Of a DNA stretch of 64,000 nt, positions 1-12,900 are shown one piece after another. This DNA is from Antedon mediterranea (lineage: Eukaryota > Echinodermata > Crinoidea > Comatulida > Antedonidae): assembly GCF_964355755.1 (NCBI RefSeq), contig NC_092670.1, forward strand, positions 19,467,201 through 19,531,200, given 5' to 3'. The notes under the pieces were generated by a model. That model searched no databases. It was not told where the DNA came from and worked only from the letters and a program-made list of their open reading frames with translations. The translations under genes and the position numbers were made by a program. Positions within the stretch are counted from its first letter, which is position 1. Each line of letters opens with the position of its first letter.

Positions 1-338
1 TCTAATTCAAGATGTTGGAAATGGTTGGCTGTACTGTACAGCCAATACTACTAGCGGCATCAAGGTTTTAAGATCAAGATCGATTTATTTACCATTGAGA
101 ATGCTCAATAGAAATTGCAATTCAACAAAATTTTATAAGCCGAATTTCACTTTTGACCAATTGAATCGCATTTAGAGAATGGTTACACATTTTTTTCGAT
201 GATAATTCACACCCATGCTTGATAATATAATATTTCCTGCCCCGCCCCTTTACTGAACTATAAAATAATATTTTATTTATTTTAATATTTTCTATACAAA
301 CATATATATTATATATTAATATAACTCATAATGATTTA

Positions 339-513
339 CAGGGGCAGATCCAGCATTATAGATTAGGTGGGGGGGGGGGGGGGTCTAAATATTTCATAAA
401 TGATCCATCCATCAGGTTGCAGAAAAATAAAAATAGTTATTATTTCGGCTACTAAATCTGAGGTGTGGGGAGGGGATACTGGCTAAGGCCTAGCCCCACC
501 TAAATCCGCGCCT
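339..513. mobile_element. short hAT-like non-autonomous element
   Basis: The segment begins CAGGGGCAGATCC and ends with the imperfect inverse GGATTT-type end GGCGCGGAT/CCTG (plus strand ...aaatccgcgcctg), a terminus typical of hAT-type MITEs. ATTTA flanks both ends and may be part of a target-site duplication. A run of about 15 G lies inside. It carries no coding sequence. The assignment rests only on the termini. Confidence 0.45.
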
Positions 514-659
514 GATTTATGTTGTGTTGAAATTTTTCCAATACAAATTTCTCAAGTGCAATCAAGATTCAAATTAGGAAGTGCAAACATTGCAATTATG
601 AACACAATTCTCAATTTATTTATCCACCTCTATTCAAGCATGTTTGTGAGGCAGCTTAC

Positions 660-3600
660 CGACTTCAAATACTGGATGCTGTCGTAGATACTGCATTAAA
701 TGATCAATTCTTGAATTATTGAAAGAATATAACTCGAAACGATTTATGTTGTGTTGAAATTCCTCCCAAACCCGCATTCGATAACGTCTGAAAAAGAAAA
801 TCATGAAGGATAGTTATTTGTACAACAACAACATGGATTTTCTGGACAGAATTAAAAAGAGTTATATTGATAAGTGAGTGAGTAAATGTCTTAATATTAC
901 ACACTAAAACAACACACAAGGCCATCGTTTTAAAATATTAATCTCTCTGTTTCATATCAAATTGAAAATTGGTGTTAAAATAAGAATTAGGAATGGTGAA
1001 TAATTGTGTAGTAATAAGTCTTCAATAACAATTTCTACTTCTCGAGTTAATATATCTCGCTCTTTGAGGAGAAAGGACTATTGTTGGTTTATCCAGGTAA
1101 GTTAGGCATGAAATAGACTGTGTAATAATAATTGGCATGAAACATATTTACATATTTCAATTTAATAAAGAGTGAAATGAGGAATTAATATACTTGTTAT
1201 GCGCGATTTGAACGATTTGCGCAAAAAAATCCTTGCGCAATTTGAAATTGCGCAAAGAATTCTTGCACAATTTAAAATTGCGCAAGGATTTTTTTGCGCA
1301 ATTTCAAATTGCGCAATCAACTTGCGCAATTTCAAATTGCGCAAGAAAATCTTTGCGCAATTTTAAATTGCGCTGCACAATTTGTAAATTGCGCAAGATA
1401 GTTCTTGCGCAATATGACACCTTTGCGCAATTTGAAAACGAACTGTAAATTTTCAAATTGCGCAACAAAATTCTACCAGACAATCGGTATTATAATAATT
1501 TATTGGAAACTAAATAAATCAAAATAAAACATAATAAATGCGAAGATAACATGTGTATAATAAATACATAACATTTATTATTACAATTAAATAATATTAT
1601 CACTGTAACTTGAAATAAATCAAAATAAATGTAAAAATTAAGTTTTTAATATTAGTTTAAGCTAGGCCATGTAACCTAGTCAGTATCAGGAGTCCAGACC
1701 CTAGCTAGGCTAGAGTAGTATAGCCGGCCGCCCGCGCCGCGCCCGCCTGGTGGAACACCACCGCTTCGTTTTCCTTCGTCGGTTCTTCGACGGTGTGCTA
1801 ACTTATAACAATATTTGCACTACTAAAATAAGGAAATGCGATATTTATCTTTAATTTTGAATCATTCTTAGAAATTACTATAAAAATATGGGTGTGCATG
1901 ATTTCACAATCTGTCGAAAAACCTTGCGCAATTTGCAGATTACTGGCGCAATTTAATACGTTGCTTGCGCAATTTGAAACACATGTTTCAATTCAAATTG
2001 CGCAAGGATTTTTTTTGCGCAATTTCAAATTGCGCAAATCGTTCAAATCGCGCATAACATACTCAATAACTATTTGTGACTCAGTCTCTATATCTATGTT
2101 TTGAAGCAAGACTTGCAACATGTATAAGCGTTTAAAAGAGCTACTTAAATAAATCTTCTGAAAAGTGTCTGTCTTCTACAGTTAGCATTTGCATGCTGAA
2201 ACGAAATACTTAGATAATTGTATTTTACGTCACTTAATTGAAAAAGTGTGAACGAGAATAATTTAAACAACTTTAGGCATATATCGGAAAATCTGATGGT
2301 AGAATCAATCACAGTTTCCAAGATACTATGATAAAATTAATCTTAACTTTTCAATTCTCGGAGGACAATGCAACGTAATATGAAATGGCTTCTCAATTTA
2401 TGCAGTAAAGGAAGAGCTCAAATATAATATGAATATATTTTTGTAGAATATTAATTTACCAGGAAACTATAGTGTAAACAACAACAACTTATCTGATATA
2501 GAAAAATAATTAAATTCCTGCTAAACAATATAAATATAGATTAATCTTGGAAGAAGAGTTATAATTGGTATGTATGATTCTTGGTTTCTAATTGGAGTCA
2601 GTTTACCTATTAGGTCTGTATACATCTTCAGTGTGTACAAGAAAACAAATGTTCTTTATTAGAGTTTATATTTGGAAAGGTTTTTAATTAAACAGCGACC
2701 TGGGAGTTTAAAACTGAAAGAAACTACTGTAAAGATTTAACATTTTAAACAGACTATCAACAGCGTACTGTACTTTAGTAATTTGACTGGCTATTCATTA
2801 TTACAAGTCGATGTCAACTTCTTAAGATTTTAACTAGAAATGTTATTGTTCATCAGTAATGAAAGATCATTTATAGAATGCACAAGAGTTCACATAATCA
2901 TCATGCGTTATTATCAATTCTCCACGGCAATAATAATAATTATTCTCTACTTTTATAGATTTCATTTGACTGATGCCAGAGGGTGCAATAATCTAAAGGT
3001 TGTATGGAAGAGACCTTTAACAGTGTGACTAACGAATAACGTATCTGGTTCAAATCTCTTGTGGATTCAAGTTGACTTGTTTGACATGATGAGATAATTA
3101 TTTATAAGATATGATCAATTTATTCTTGCTTTTCTTTGAAATGGAAATAACTTTGATAATTTTACAGCAGTAATAATAATAAATATTTATAAGGTATCTA
3201 TTTGATACATAAATATACTGACAACCTTTTTTTGGTCTCAGTTTGAGAGGTATAGTGAGTTTCGAAGTTTCACCCATTTTATGGGAACCTGGGGAACTAT
3301 TTTCTGTAAAAAGGCACAAGTATATCCTTTTAATAGAAATACAGAATAACTTCTTCCGTTAGTTAGTACCATAAGTTAAAGCATGGAATAAACAGTTGTG
3401 TGTGGTATGAGTTGAGATTAGATTTTAATGAACACATTACATGGGAAATTTAAGATGGCTGAAAAGGTTCGAAAGTTGGAAGAAATCCAACATTATGAGA
3501 AGTAAAACATTGAAACCTGTTGGCCAAACTAATCACCTCATCGACTTGCAATAAGATCGAACATAATTAAAATTGATCATATGAGATAACGTGTTAAGTC

Positions 3601-6600
3601 TATCCGTTCTCTGGAGTTTTTTTGCAAATAAAATGTACTAACATTTCATGAAATAAGGAGGTTTTTTTCATTTTGTAGACGGAAAACATTGATATGCACG
3701 TTTTGTTTGTCTGCTTGAATCTAACACGATTATAAATATCAAGTAGGCCGTTAATTTCAGACTTCAGTTAAAAAATTACACGGATAAAACCTATATATAC
3801 AATATTTTGTTTTTGTCTTTTTGTGGGAAAAGCCCATCCCTATATATTGAACCATGTTTTTCTTTTCACGTGTTTTTACATTACTTTATATTTCATATTA
3901 TTTTATATTTATTGATTTCATTTTTTACACATACGATAGTAAAGGAAAAACCAAACATTATTATACATATTAAAGTATTGAATTAGAATGTTCTGATGGT
4001 ATTTCCACACAATTTTTTGTCTTAAACCATTTTTTTACTTCATGCTTAAATCATACTAATTTTCAGAATAAATAAATTAAATAATCTGTATTATATCCTT
4101 AAGTTTGGTGCCATTTCTGCATCAAAGAAAATTTAAATATTTCAAATCAAAGTACTTAACATGGCTTTCCTGTCTCAATGAATTTATTTCATTGCAATTG
4201 GCGTCTTACAGTTCGATATGTGAAATACAATAAGGTTAATCTCTACCATGGATAGCTCCACAGTTAATCAAACATAAGCATAAGCGCATATAAAGCTGTT
4301 GTGTAACAAAGTAGCATGTTGAGGATGTTGTGGTGACCACTGTTTAATGCCCATATGGCCTAATTTAAGCCATATATTTGGTTAATGAATTATACATAAA
4401 TTCACCTACTTTAGTATACAAGAGAGTACAATGCCAAAGGAAAAAAACATATAAAAAGGTAAATTCTTAATGATCTTTTAAATATATCACAGGAAATAGG
4501 TTGAATATATTGGAAACATGAAGGAAAACTGGATTATAGAAATGGAGCAAAGTAGAAGATAACAGTAAAGGGGTGACTGAGGAAACGTGACAAGCAGTAG
4601 TAATGGCAGAGATAGGACAAAAATAATACAAACAAAGGTAGTTAAAAAAAACCTTGATTTATCCATCAACATGGAGAAATTTCATATTGATGAAATCCAT
4701 ATAAAAGGTTGCTTCCATTATACTTTGCTATATGATTGTACCTCTTAGTTTCCAATGAAAACGCTGCAAAACATACATTATATTCTACTCAAAATACCAT
4801 TCATTTAATTTCTCTTTACGGAATTCCATACCTATTTGAAGCGAACTAAACCACTGAACTTGATGAGATGGAAGTGATTATGTAAACGACATGCAGAACA
4901 TAATTTAGAATTTCTGTGATAGAACCGCAGTCAGGATTGAAATACAGGTGTTCTAATTTTTAGCTTTTAACAAAATTGTATAAAAAATAAACAGCCCAGT
5001 TCCACTGTCTTGATTGTTTATTGTTTTAGAATACATGCTGCACAGAAGGAGTTTATATATACAGTACGGTACATACAGCATCTATAAATCTCTTTTGAAT
5101 TCTTTAGATGGACAAGTAAATGTTGGCAATGTATGTATTGGTATAAAACAGTGATGTGGCCCAAGAAATAAAGTTGTGCAGTTTTCACAAGAAAAAGAAA
5201 CAATCTCTTTTCAAGGCAATTGTTTGTCAAAGGCCTCTGAAAAAGTGGTCACGTTGAAACCTTACCAACAGTACTGGTGGCTACGACTCTGTAAAATGAT
5301 GTTCAAATATTCCATCAAGAATAAATTGTTTCAGAATGTGAATAATTGAAAACATATGGACAAACTTTAATAGCAAAGTCTAAAAGTTGACCGATTGATT
5401 GATGCGAAAATTATCTACAAGATAGGGCAAACTCATGATATTTATATATTATCAAAAAACATATGGATACCATATGGGCTGCTCATAAGAATCCAAACTC
5501 CAACGTAGGCTCAATTGATAATGAAATTCAATGGACGTTTAAATAATGAAATGATTAATTTTGAAACAAATTTGGTAGGGCATTTACATTTGCGTGTTGA
5601 GGGCGAGGGGGTGGAAGTAAAAATTAATTTTTGAATACATTGTTTAATACTGCACTCGTAGTAGTAATTATAAGGTGAACTGTAAGCCTAAAGTTTGTTT
5701 GGTTCTGGTTCGAATCTTATCATTGATCTCCTTGTCACTAATGTGTACCAATATAGTAGTATTAGTATCATCTTCTGGATGGAAAATGGTCCTGTACGTG
5801 TGATGTATACGGCAAAACTATAGTAAGATTTAAAGGAGTACAGGTACTGTAGTAGTAAGACTTTCGTAGGCTGATGTGGTAAATATTGAATAAATTAATG
5901 TAGCACCCACCAGCTGTGCAAACATGAGACAGGTTACGCGGACTGTACTGCAGACATTGATTAATTGAATCATAAATAATTTAATTAATAATAAAGTCAA
6001 CATATGGATCTTCAGACTGACAGTAAATTTACATTTTAAATGCTAAGTTCTGTAATAAAAGTATTTTACCGTAAGTCTAAATTAATGGAATTACGTGACC
6101 TTTGACATTTAAAAGCAATGTGTCATTTTCACACTATCATGGCATATTTTATCATTAAAAACATAAATTGAATACAAATTTAGTAACTCATCCCATCACC
6201 TTAAAAAAAGTAATCCAGGGCTCGAAATTCACGCTAGCAAACTAGCATTTTGCTAGTAGATTCTTGATAATTGCTAGTTGAAAATTTCATAACTAGCAAA
6301 TGTTTGCTAGTGTAATTTTTGAAAAAATACATACTTTTTAGCTTAGCCACGTTAGCCGCCAATCGCTATGTCGACAACGGCTAATAGGAACCAATTTGGT
6401 GAAAACAATTGTTTCATTTACACGCCGCCAATTTACGTCAAGGAAACGCGAATAGCACCGTGAATCATGTGGTAGCATAGTTGTTAACGATGTGCATTAT
6501 ATTAACAGCAAGCTTTTCCCCAACACAAAAGCATGTGCATTTAGTACGTCGCTAAGGATTACATCATCAGTCACCTGATTACAGAATACGCGATTATCAA

Positions 6601-9600
6601 TTTAGGGATTTAACGAAATAAATATTTTGCCTACACAGTGGTCGAAGCGCGTATTTAATAGATTCGTAAATAGTAAACACCCCCCCACTTAATGGACTCT
6701 TCCAATTTTGGAGAAGAACGTCTCCTCGGCACACCACGAGGTCCTGTTGTTTGTGCGATGGATTTTCTTACGCCTATATTGTTTACCTGTGGAATTAAAT
6801 TACACACACTTTCACATCACAACTTTAATTACTGATTTTACATAGCAATGAGCAAAGGATTCATCAAAGAAGAATACGTTGAATAAAAATTCACTTAAGA
6901 AATGCCGTAAGCTGTTTTCAAACTATTGATCAGCCCACTATTATTCCAACATCATGCCTCTCGTGCGATAGGGAATTTCCTGGATAGAGACGAGTGGAGC
7001 GCGAGAGATGGCGGAGTGAGGCGGGCGTAGCTTGGGACGGATTAGTTAGGGCCTACCAATTTCGCTCGGTGGCAATTAAATTTAATGTTTTAATTACGTC
7101 TGGATATAAACAATATAAAACTCAGTTTTGTCATCGGCAATAATATTTTATACATAGGCCTAGTCAATTTTGTTCCGCTTCAAATTTTAAAAGTTTCGAC
7201 CTAAAAAAAAGTGGGCCGAAACGTCTCGGGACGAATCGTCCATAGGCCGAAACGCCCTTGATTTGGCTAGCATGAAAGCATGTCTTGATCTTTTTTTAAT
7301 TTGGCTAAAAAGGGTACTACTACTACTACAGCTTTGCCTAGCTAGGTCTAGGTCTACACCTAAATAAATTCAGATTTGTGTAGAATTTAACTATTTTACC
7401 GAAAAAAAATTGTGATTGCTAGTTATGCTGCTGATTTTGCTAGTTAATTTTTTTACAACTAGCAAAGTTTGCTAGTCGAAAAAAAAGTAAATTTCGAGCC
7501 CTGATATATATATATATATATTTGCACTGAGAAAGATTTAGTATTAACCTTGAATAGCTCTGCAATGTCTTGGTCCATTGCTTGAGATCCAACCACTGTT
7601 ACTGAAAGATAGACAATGCTATGGTACTGGTTGGTATCATGATACTGGTTCCACAGCATTGTCTATTTTTCAGTAATGTATGCCTTTTGAATTTTATATA
7701 TACTATACAGTAAATATATATAAATTTGTAATAAAATAATTAAATAAATATGATTTTGCATACAAATTTTATTACGAATTTATCATTTTACTTGAAAATT
7801 ACTCCAAGAATACACATAATGACAGGTTTTATTAACTCATGTGCAACAAACACTTGTACTTTAAATATTCATGAACTTGCCAAAAGTAATTATTATCTGT
7901 CACTGTAAAATGTCACGATTCCATAATATATTAATTAAAACTCAAGTATTGAATGTCTTTTTGTTATGTAAATATTAAATCACTATTAATGATTTGAGTT
8001 TCAATTAATTACTAAATTGTTAATATAAATGAATTAATAACAGATGTATTGTTATATGTCAATGTACTCTAATATAATTTCATTATCACAGTTTTACAGA
8101 AACTGTATATGATTATAGAGAAAAACAAATGGAATAGGTCGTGATTGAACCTAGGTCCGTATGATTTGAAGCCAAGCAACAAGCTATAGCTCCACTAACT
8201 AATCGATAAACTACAATGACAAAAGTGTTATTCCATCACGTTTCATGGATAAAATGTAATTACTTAACGGCTAATTAAGCATGCTCATATCGTGTACACT
8301 TGACTTAACAAATACACACCATAGATGTGCTTTCTAAACACTTCAAGAAACAAATAGAATGATCCAAGCCAGAAGGCCTTTACTACAGTGTATATTTACA
8401 CCCTACATCCTTGCCTTGTAATTTACCCTTTCACACAGAGCTGTGAGATGGCAATATTTCAGTAAAAGTCAGAGACTACTGTACTTATTACAGTATCCAA
8501 CGTCTGGTAATTTTACCGTTTCTGTGTGAAATGGGGACCAATTTGGGAAAAATGATTATTCTTTAACCACTTTCACACCGGGAAACAGTAATATTACCTC
8601 CTGTGTAGTGAAAGAGTCTATGGTAGTTATTTAATCTGTGATAGAATTCAAATTTTAGGAGGACATTTTTCTCAGTATAAGTACTGTAGCATACAATATT
8701 ATGCCTTCAAAGTAACACAGAAAAAAGTTCCTAAAAACAGGCGATAAATGTGCAAAGGTTAAGTCAAGGAGCAGGAAGATAGGATACTGTAGGACTGTAA
8801 ATGATACTGTACATTCACATACACAAATCTTGTATCATTTAATATATAAAGCTCTGTCTATACTATCAAACATTATGTAACAAAAAATGTGATGTGCCCA
8901 TATATGGACATGATGATGTCATATCACTACCATATTTGGGCATATCACTTCTATATTTGGGCACATCAAATTTTGTTTGTAAAACTAATTTGATAATGTA
9001 GACAGAGATTTAAGGTACTGTATTTTTGTAATGTTAAAGAAATGAATGAAGGAAAAGGAAAATTAAAGTAGGCTTAAGAAACTCCCTGTTGATTAGAGAA
9101 GTATAAACCTTTGATTCAATAATATCAGGATGTCATATAGCTTTGGATGTCATATGGCTATTAATGCTTTAGTTGGCTGAATTTAACCTTGGTACAGGCT
9201 ACATTTTTAGCTATAGAATTTTGTTCTTACAAAGAAAAGAATAGCGAGTGACATACAGTATATTGACTTAGGTAGAAGTAAAACCAAGATTTTAAGTGCT
9301 GATTATAGGAAAAGTATATGTTTAGATTGTAATATTACTCGATTCATCCCTGGTTAATCTTTTAATTTTTAATATAAATAATGAATGTTCAAATTAATTA
9401 TAATAATTAATTATGTGAAAGACAGTTAAGGCTGCAGAATGATTTGTTAGGTCACTTGATGATGCCTAATAAATAAAATTCATGCTTACCCCTTTCTTGC
9501 TTTGCGAGGCTTTAATAAAGTAGCAAGTCCTTCTTTTGGTACCAAGTTCGAACTTGGGTAATCCCGGAATAACGCATTAAACTTGCCCTCTGTCTTTGGT

Positions 9601-9989
9601 AAAATTGCTGGATCAAAACGCGAAAATTTATGATAAATATTAAAAAAGTTCCCTTCATCTGGAAAGCCATGCGGTCTGGAACGATTTGACTGAGCCTGGT
9701 ACATTTGTTCTAATTTCGCTACATTTAAGGCATTGTCTTGATTTGGTTTGTTAGTGCTATTTTTTGTCGACCCTGATCGAGAGTCGCTTTTGTCTAGTTT
9801 TTTACGTATTTGAAAGCCAACTTGGTTTGGATCATAAACAGTTTGAGGGTGAATGTAGTCCTTTTCCTTGATTTTGTTTGACTTACTACCGCCATGTTCG
9901 ATATCATTTAGAGTTAAGTAGCATAGCGTGCCTAATAACACAAATGCTATGAGTGCAGAGAATACAGCGAATCTCTGTTTAAGCTTCAT
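660..9989 (-). CDS. FAM20: FAM20-family secretory-pathway kinase, N-terminal part (gene runs off the left edge)
   Basis: Two coding exons are visible, 9490-9989 and 660-787 (minus strand). The first follows an acceptor at 9995-9994, so a non-coding leader exon lies upstream. It ends AAG-GG before gtaagc (phase 2), and the second resumes in frame after ttttcag and ends before gtaagc. The protein opens MKLKQR followed by a single hydrophobic segment (about residues 8-28), as in a type II Golgi membrane protein. A polar, N-glycosylatable stem follows (KNST, SNRS). The stem ends with GKFNALFRDYPSSNLVP, which resembles the 'SKL-ALF-HPLY-V' segment of FAM20A/FAM20C. The next exon contains INRFELYS, matching the conserved INRYELYS block before the kinase domain. 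FAM20 proteins phosphorylate secreted proteins or proteoglycan xylose in the Golgi. The kinase-domain exons are not in the window. I cannot tell FAM20A-like from FAM20C-like. Confidence 0.72.
1195..2059. mobile_element. TTGCGCAA-rich palindromic MITE, copy 1
   Basis: The 865-bp element has terminal inverted repeats that start TGTTATGCGCGATTTGAACG. The 4-bp direct repeat TACT flanks it at 1191-1194 and 2060-2063. Both arms are filled with repeats of the palindrome TTGCGCAA joined by AATTT(C/G)AAATT. The centre has a GC-rich hairpin segment (about 1720-1795) with TGGTGGAACACCACC and CGTCGGTTCTTCGACGG. It encodes no transposase. A second copy at 29220-30050 is almost identical. The superfamily is unknown. 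Confidence 0.85.
6216..7503. mobile_element. non-autonomous DNA element with CAGGGCTCGAAATT ends
   Basis: The left end CAGGGCTCGAAATT and the right end AATTTCGAGCCCTG are inverted copies. Next to each lie repeated CTAGCAAA/TTTGCTAG subterminal motifs. The CAGGG...CCCTG ends suggest a hAT-like element. I see no transposase reading frame in the roughly 1.29 kb interior and no clear target-site duplication (the right flank is a TA microsatellite). A solitary piece of the same terminus occurs near 51348. Confidence 0.6.
7599..7676. repeat. 78-nt near-perfect hairpin
   Basis: The arm TTACTGAAAGATAGACAATGC at 7599 pairs with GCATTGTCTATTTTTCAGTAA ending at 7676. The loop contains the self-complementary GTATCATGATAC. 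The size fits a pre-miRNA-like stem or a very short inverted-repeat transposon. It lies in the FAM20-like intron. Confidence 0.55.
8849..9011. mobile_element. GCTCTGTCTACACTATC MITE, copy 1
   Basis: This copy of the abundant 130-190-bp family starts AAGCTCTGTCTACACTATCA and ends with its inverse. The centre carries CCATATATGG and repeats of CATATTTGGGCA. It is non-coding. Confidence 0.85.
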
Positions 9990-9993
9990 GCTT

Positions 9994-12900
9994 CTGGAAA
10001 TGCTTCAATTTTCTTTATAAACATAGACACCTCATTGTCTGCGGATTGCAAGTTTTTTAATCATCTCTCACAGAAAATGTCCGGAGGCCTACACACATCA
10101 AAGAGCTCAATTACATATATGTAACATCGTCACTTGGATGTTGATATGGCTATTACTAGAAGAAATAAAGAGAAAATATTGATTAAGAAAACAGTAATCA
10201 AAGGTTCAGATACAACTAGAACATTCTATACACTGGTTCCTTGTAGAATTGTCAGTCAGCTAAAATTATTTTAAAACCCAGGATGACTTAGTTCCCACTA
10301 TGCCAAAAGGTAAGGATGTAAGCACAACAAAGGTAAATTTGACCTATTCCAAGCAATGGATTATGCGAATTGTGATCACTTGCTTTGCACTTACATCCTT
10401 TTTTTGCATCCTAGTGGGAACCAAATCTAAGCTAAATTTTATATACCCACTAAAGAATGTGGTTTAATACTGTATTGAAAATGTTAAGGCTTGTCAACGA
10501 ATTAAGCTGTCTACAGTACACTATCAAACTTTATGTGACAAAAAAATGTGATATGCTCATATATGGAGATGATCACTACCATATTTAGGCATATCACTAC
10601 CATATTAGGCACATCACACTTTTTTTGTCAAGCTACAGTAGTTCGACAGTGTAGACAGAGCTTTAGACTTTGGACCTGTAGGCAATTAACACAAGTCTTA
10701 ACATATATCTCTGAATCAATACGCAATTGATAACTCTGCAAAAATCTTTTTCACAAAAAATTGAGTGGGCGACATAAATTGAGTGGGTTATAACATTTTG
10801 TAGGCCCTATACCGAAAGGTGGATGTTGTAAAAAATTAGGTTTAGTGGAAGGCTGTACAAAATAAATATGTGCCAGAAAAAAAACACACTGGCAAGCACC
10901 CGAACACTGCTGTAATTTCAATATTTAATGATAATGTACTGTTCATTTGAAAAGATTCTGAAAAGAAAAATGTACATCAACGTTAACATTACATTTATAA
11001 TATAGGGAAATATTGCATAATATGTTGATTTACATATCTAGGCAATTTACAAATAAAAAAAAAACACTTTTTCTTTAAATATCTGCATATTACAATACTA
11101 CCTGAATACTGTACATAGTTCATGTATTCTATATACTGTACAGTTCAATATGACAACCTTTAGTATTGTACTTTATTTGAACATTGTTTATAAAAACACT
11201 GTTTTTTTGTATTTAATATTCCCATATATGTAATTATGTATCCTATTTCTTTGCTAATGGTTTTGCATTTTATTAAGTGTCAAATTGGCAAATTTCATGA
11301 AGAACGATAAATGAGAGCGATTTAGTTATTATCTTATATCCTATTACATTTGGGTGTGTATGTTCCCAACTTTAACTATATAAATACTAATATGGTCATT
11401 TAGTGTATAGTTTAGGATGATATATTATTTAAAATCTATACACATTAAAGCTTGAAAATATAATAGTGTTTACAGACATTTTTTATTTTACATGAATGAC
11501 TGAGGTAATGACTTTTGCTATAAAACTTATTTATTTTTAAGCAGTAAAAACTGCATATAAATAGGCTTTTTCTCTTATAGTCTTGATATATACTCAATAG
11601 GTAGGTATTAACAATGTTTACAAATGTCGATCCAAAGGCAATGGGCCTTGTCATTTTAAAGTTTCTGTAAACGTCAGATTTGGAGACATCATTCACCCGT
11701 TCATAAGATGAGCATGCCATTGTTTTCTCTCTATTTTAGCACTTTTAAAAACTGGTTTAGTGAGCACTCAAACATCGCTCCTCTCTCATTTAATATATTT
11801 GGTAGAGGTACTTATTGAGGCCTTTGAATTCCTCCTGTTACAAAAATTCTGGATACTCCCAAAGATGATTTTCATACAAATTTAAGCATTTATACCAACC
11901 CCTCTCTATTTTCATACATACAGTATATTTTAGAATAGTCAAGTTCAATAGACATTTGAAATACAATATATTAATATTTATAGTTTTACTGTAGAGTTAT
12001 GCTATCAATATGAAATCTGGCCTAGTTACAATTATAAGCACAATAAAATAATGTACAAGATTGTATATTTTTATTGCTTTATAAAGTAGAATCTAAATTG
12101 AAAAAAGAAATGAATATTGTATGATTTTATTACTTTATGGCAACAAATACAATTTCTGGAAAAAAAAGTCAATATTTCTTAAATAAAAAACAACATTTCA
12201 AACAATTTATGAAAATTTTAATGTAAATAAGACAACATATTAAATTCAAAGAGACTGCTTTATTAAATTTAATAGGCTAGTAAATTGATATTACACAACA
12301 TAAATAGCAGCTAATCTTATGCAGTGAGAAACTGCAGTTTAGAATTACAGGCATGTGTTGTTATTTTGACCATTTTAAGAAAATTTAAATTACAGTATTA
12401 ATATATAACAATTAAACCGCTAGGATGCATATTCGTGATTTCATTGAGCCCATTCATAGCATTTGTTAGGCCGCACTGCACTACTTCATGCCGAGAGTCC
12501 GTACTTACCGTAAAGCACAATGACACGGTGGGCTACTTCAGACGATAGTCTGCTGCAGCCTATCATCGGCCTAGCTACAACAATAAACTTAAATCAATAT
12601 TCAGAAACCTGCTTAATATACCTTACATCTTCATTGTTACAAATTCATGTAAACAAAGCAATATCGCTTGAAATTCATAACAAACCTGATATATTACGGT
12701 GAGAGCGCCATGTCTAAAAACGAATGAGTAAGCGCTCACTTTGCAGTCACGATTTCCGCTAAGTTTCCCCGCACCACCGCAATTGGCTCGGGTTGAGAAA
12801 GTTCGCTCATACAATTCAACAGCGTGTGAAATGAAGAAGATGCATGTTCTTCAAACGCATTACGCATGCGTTACATTTTGTAACCATACAATTCCCCCCT

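Larger units (their letters stand above)
788..9489 (-). other. 8.7-kb intron of the FAM20-like gene
   Basis: The intron joins the two visible FAM20 exons in phase 2. It holds a palindromic MITE (1195-2059), a CAGGG-ended element (6216-7503), a hairpin (7599-7676) and a 160-bp MITE (8849-9011). I found no supported exon in the remaining AT-rich sequence, including 2060-6215. Scattered tRNA-like B-box words, for example near 8145-8160, suggest decayed SINEs. Confidence 0.6.

Noticed and set aside
7551-7598. Possible minus-strand exon of the FAM20-like gene between ctttcag and a weak gttaat donor
   Set aside because: Joining it breaks phase: the flanking exons already fit each other in phase 2 without it, and with it the next exon would be out of frame. 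The acceptor is also part of a hairpin.
8130-8220. tRNA gene on the minus strand
   Set aside because: B-box and partial A-box words are present, but I could not fold a cloverleaf with a proper acceptor stem; a decayed SINE head is more likely.
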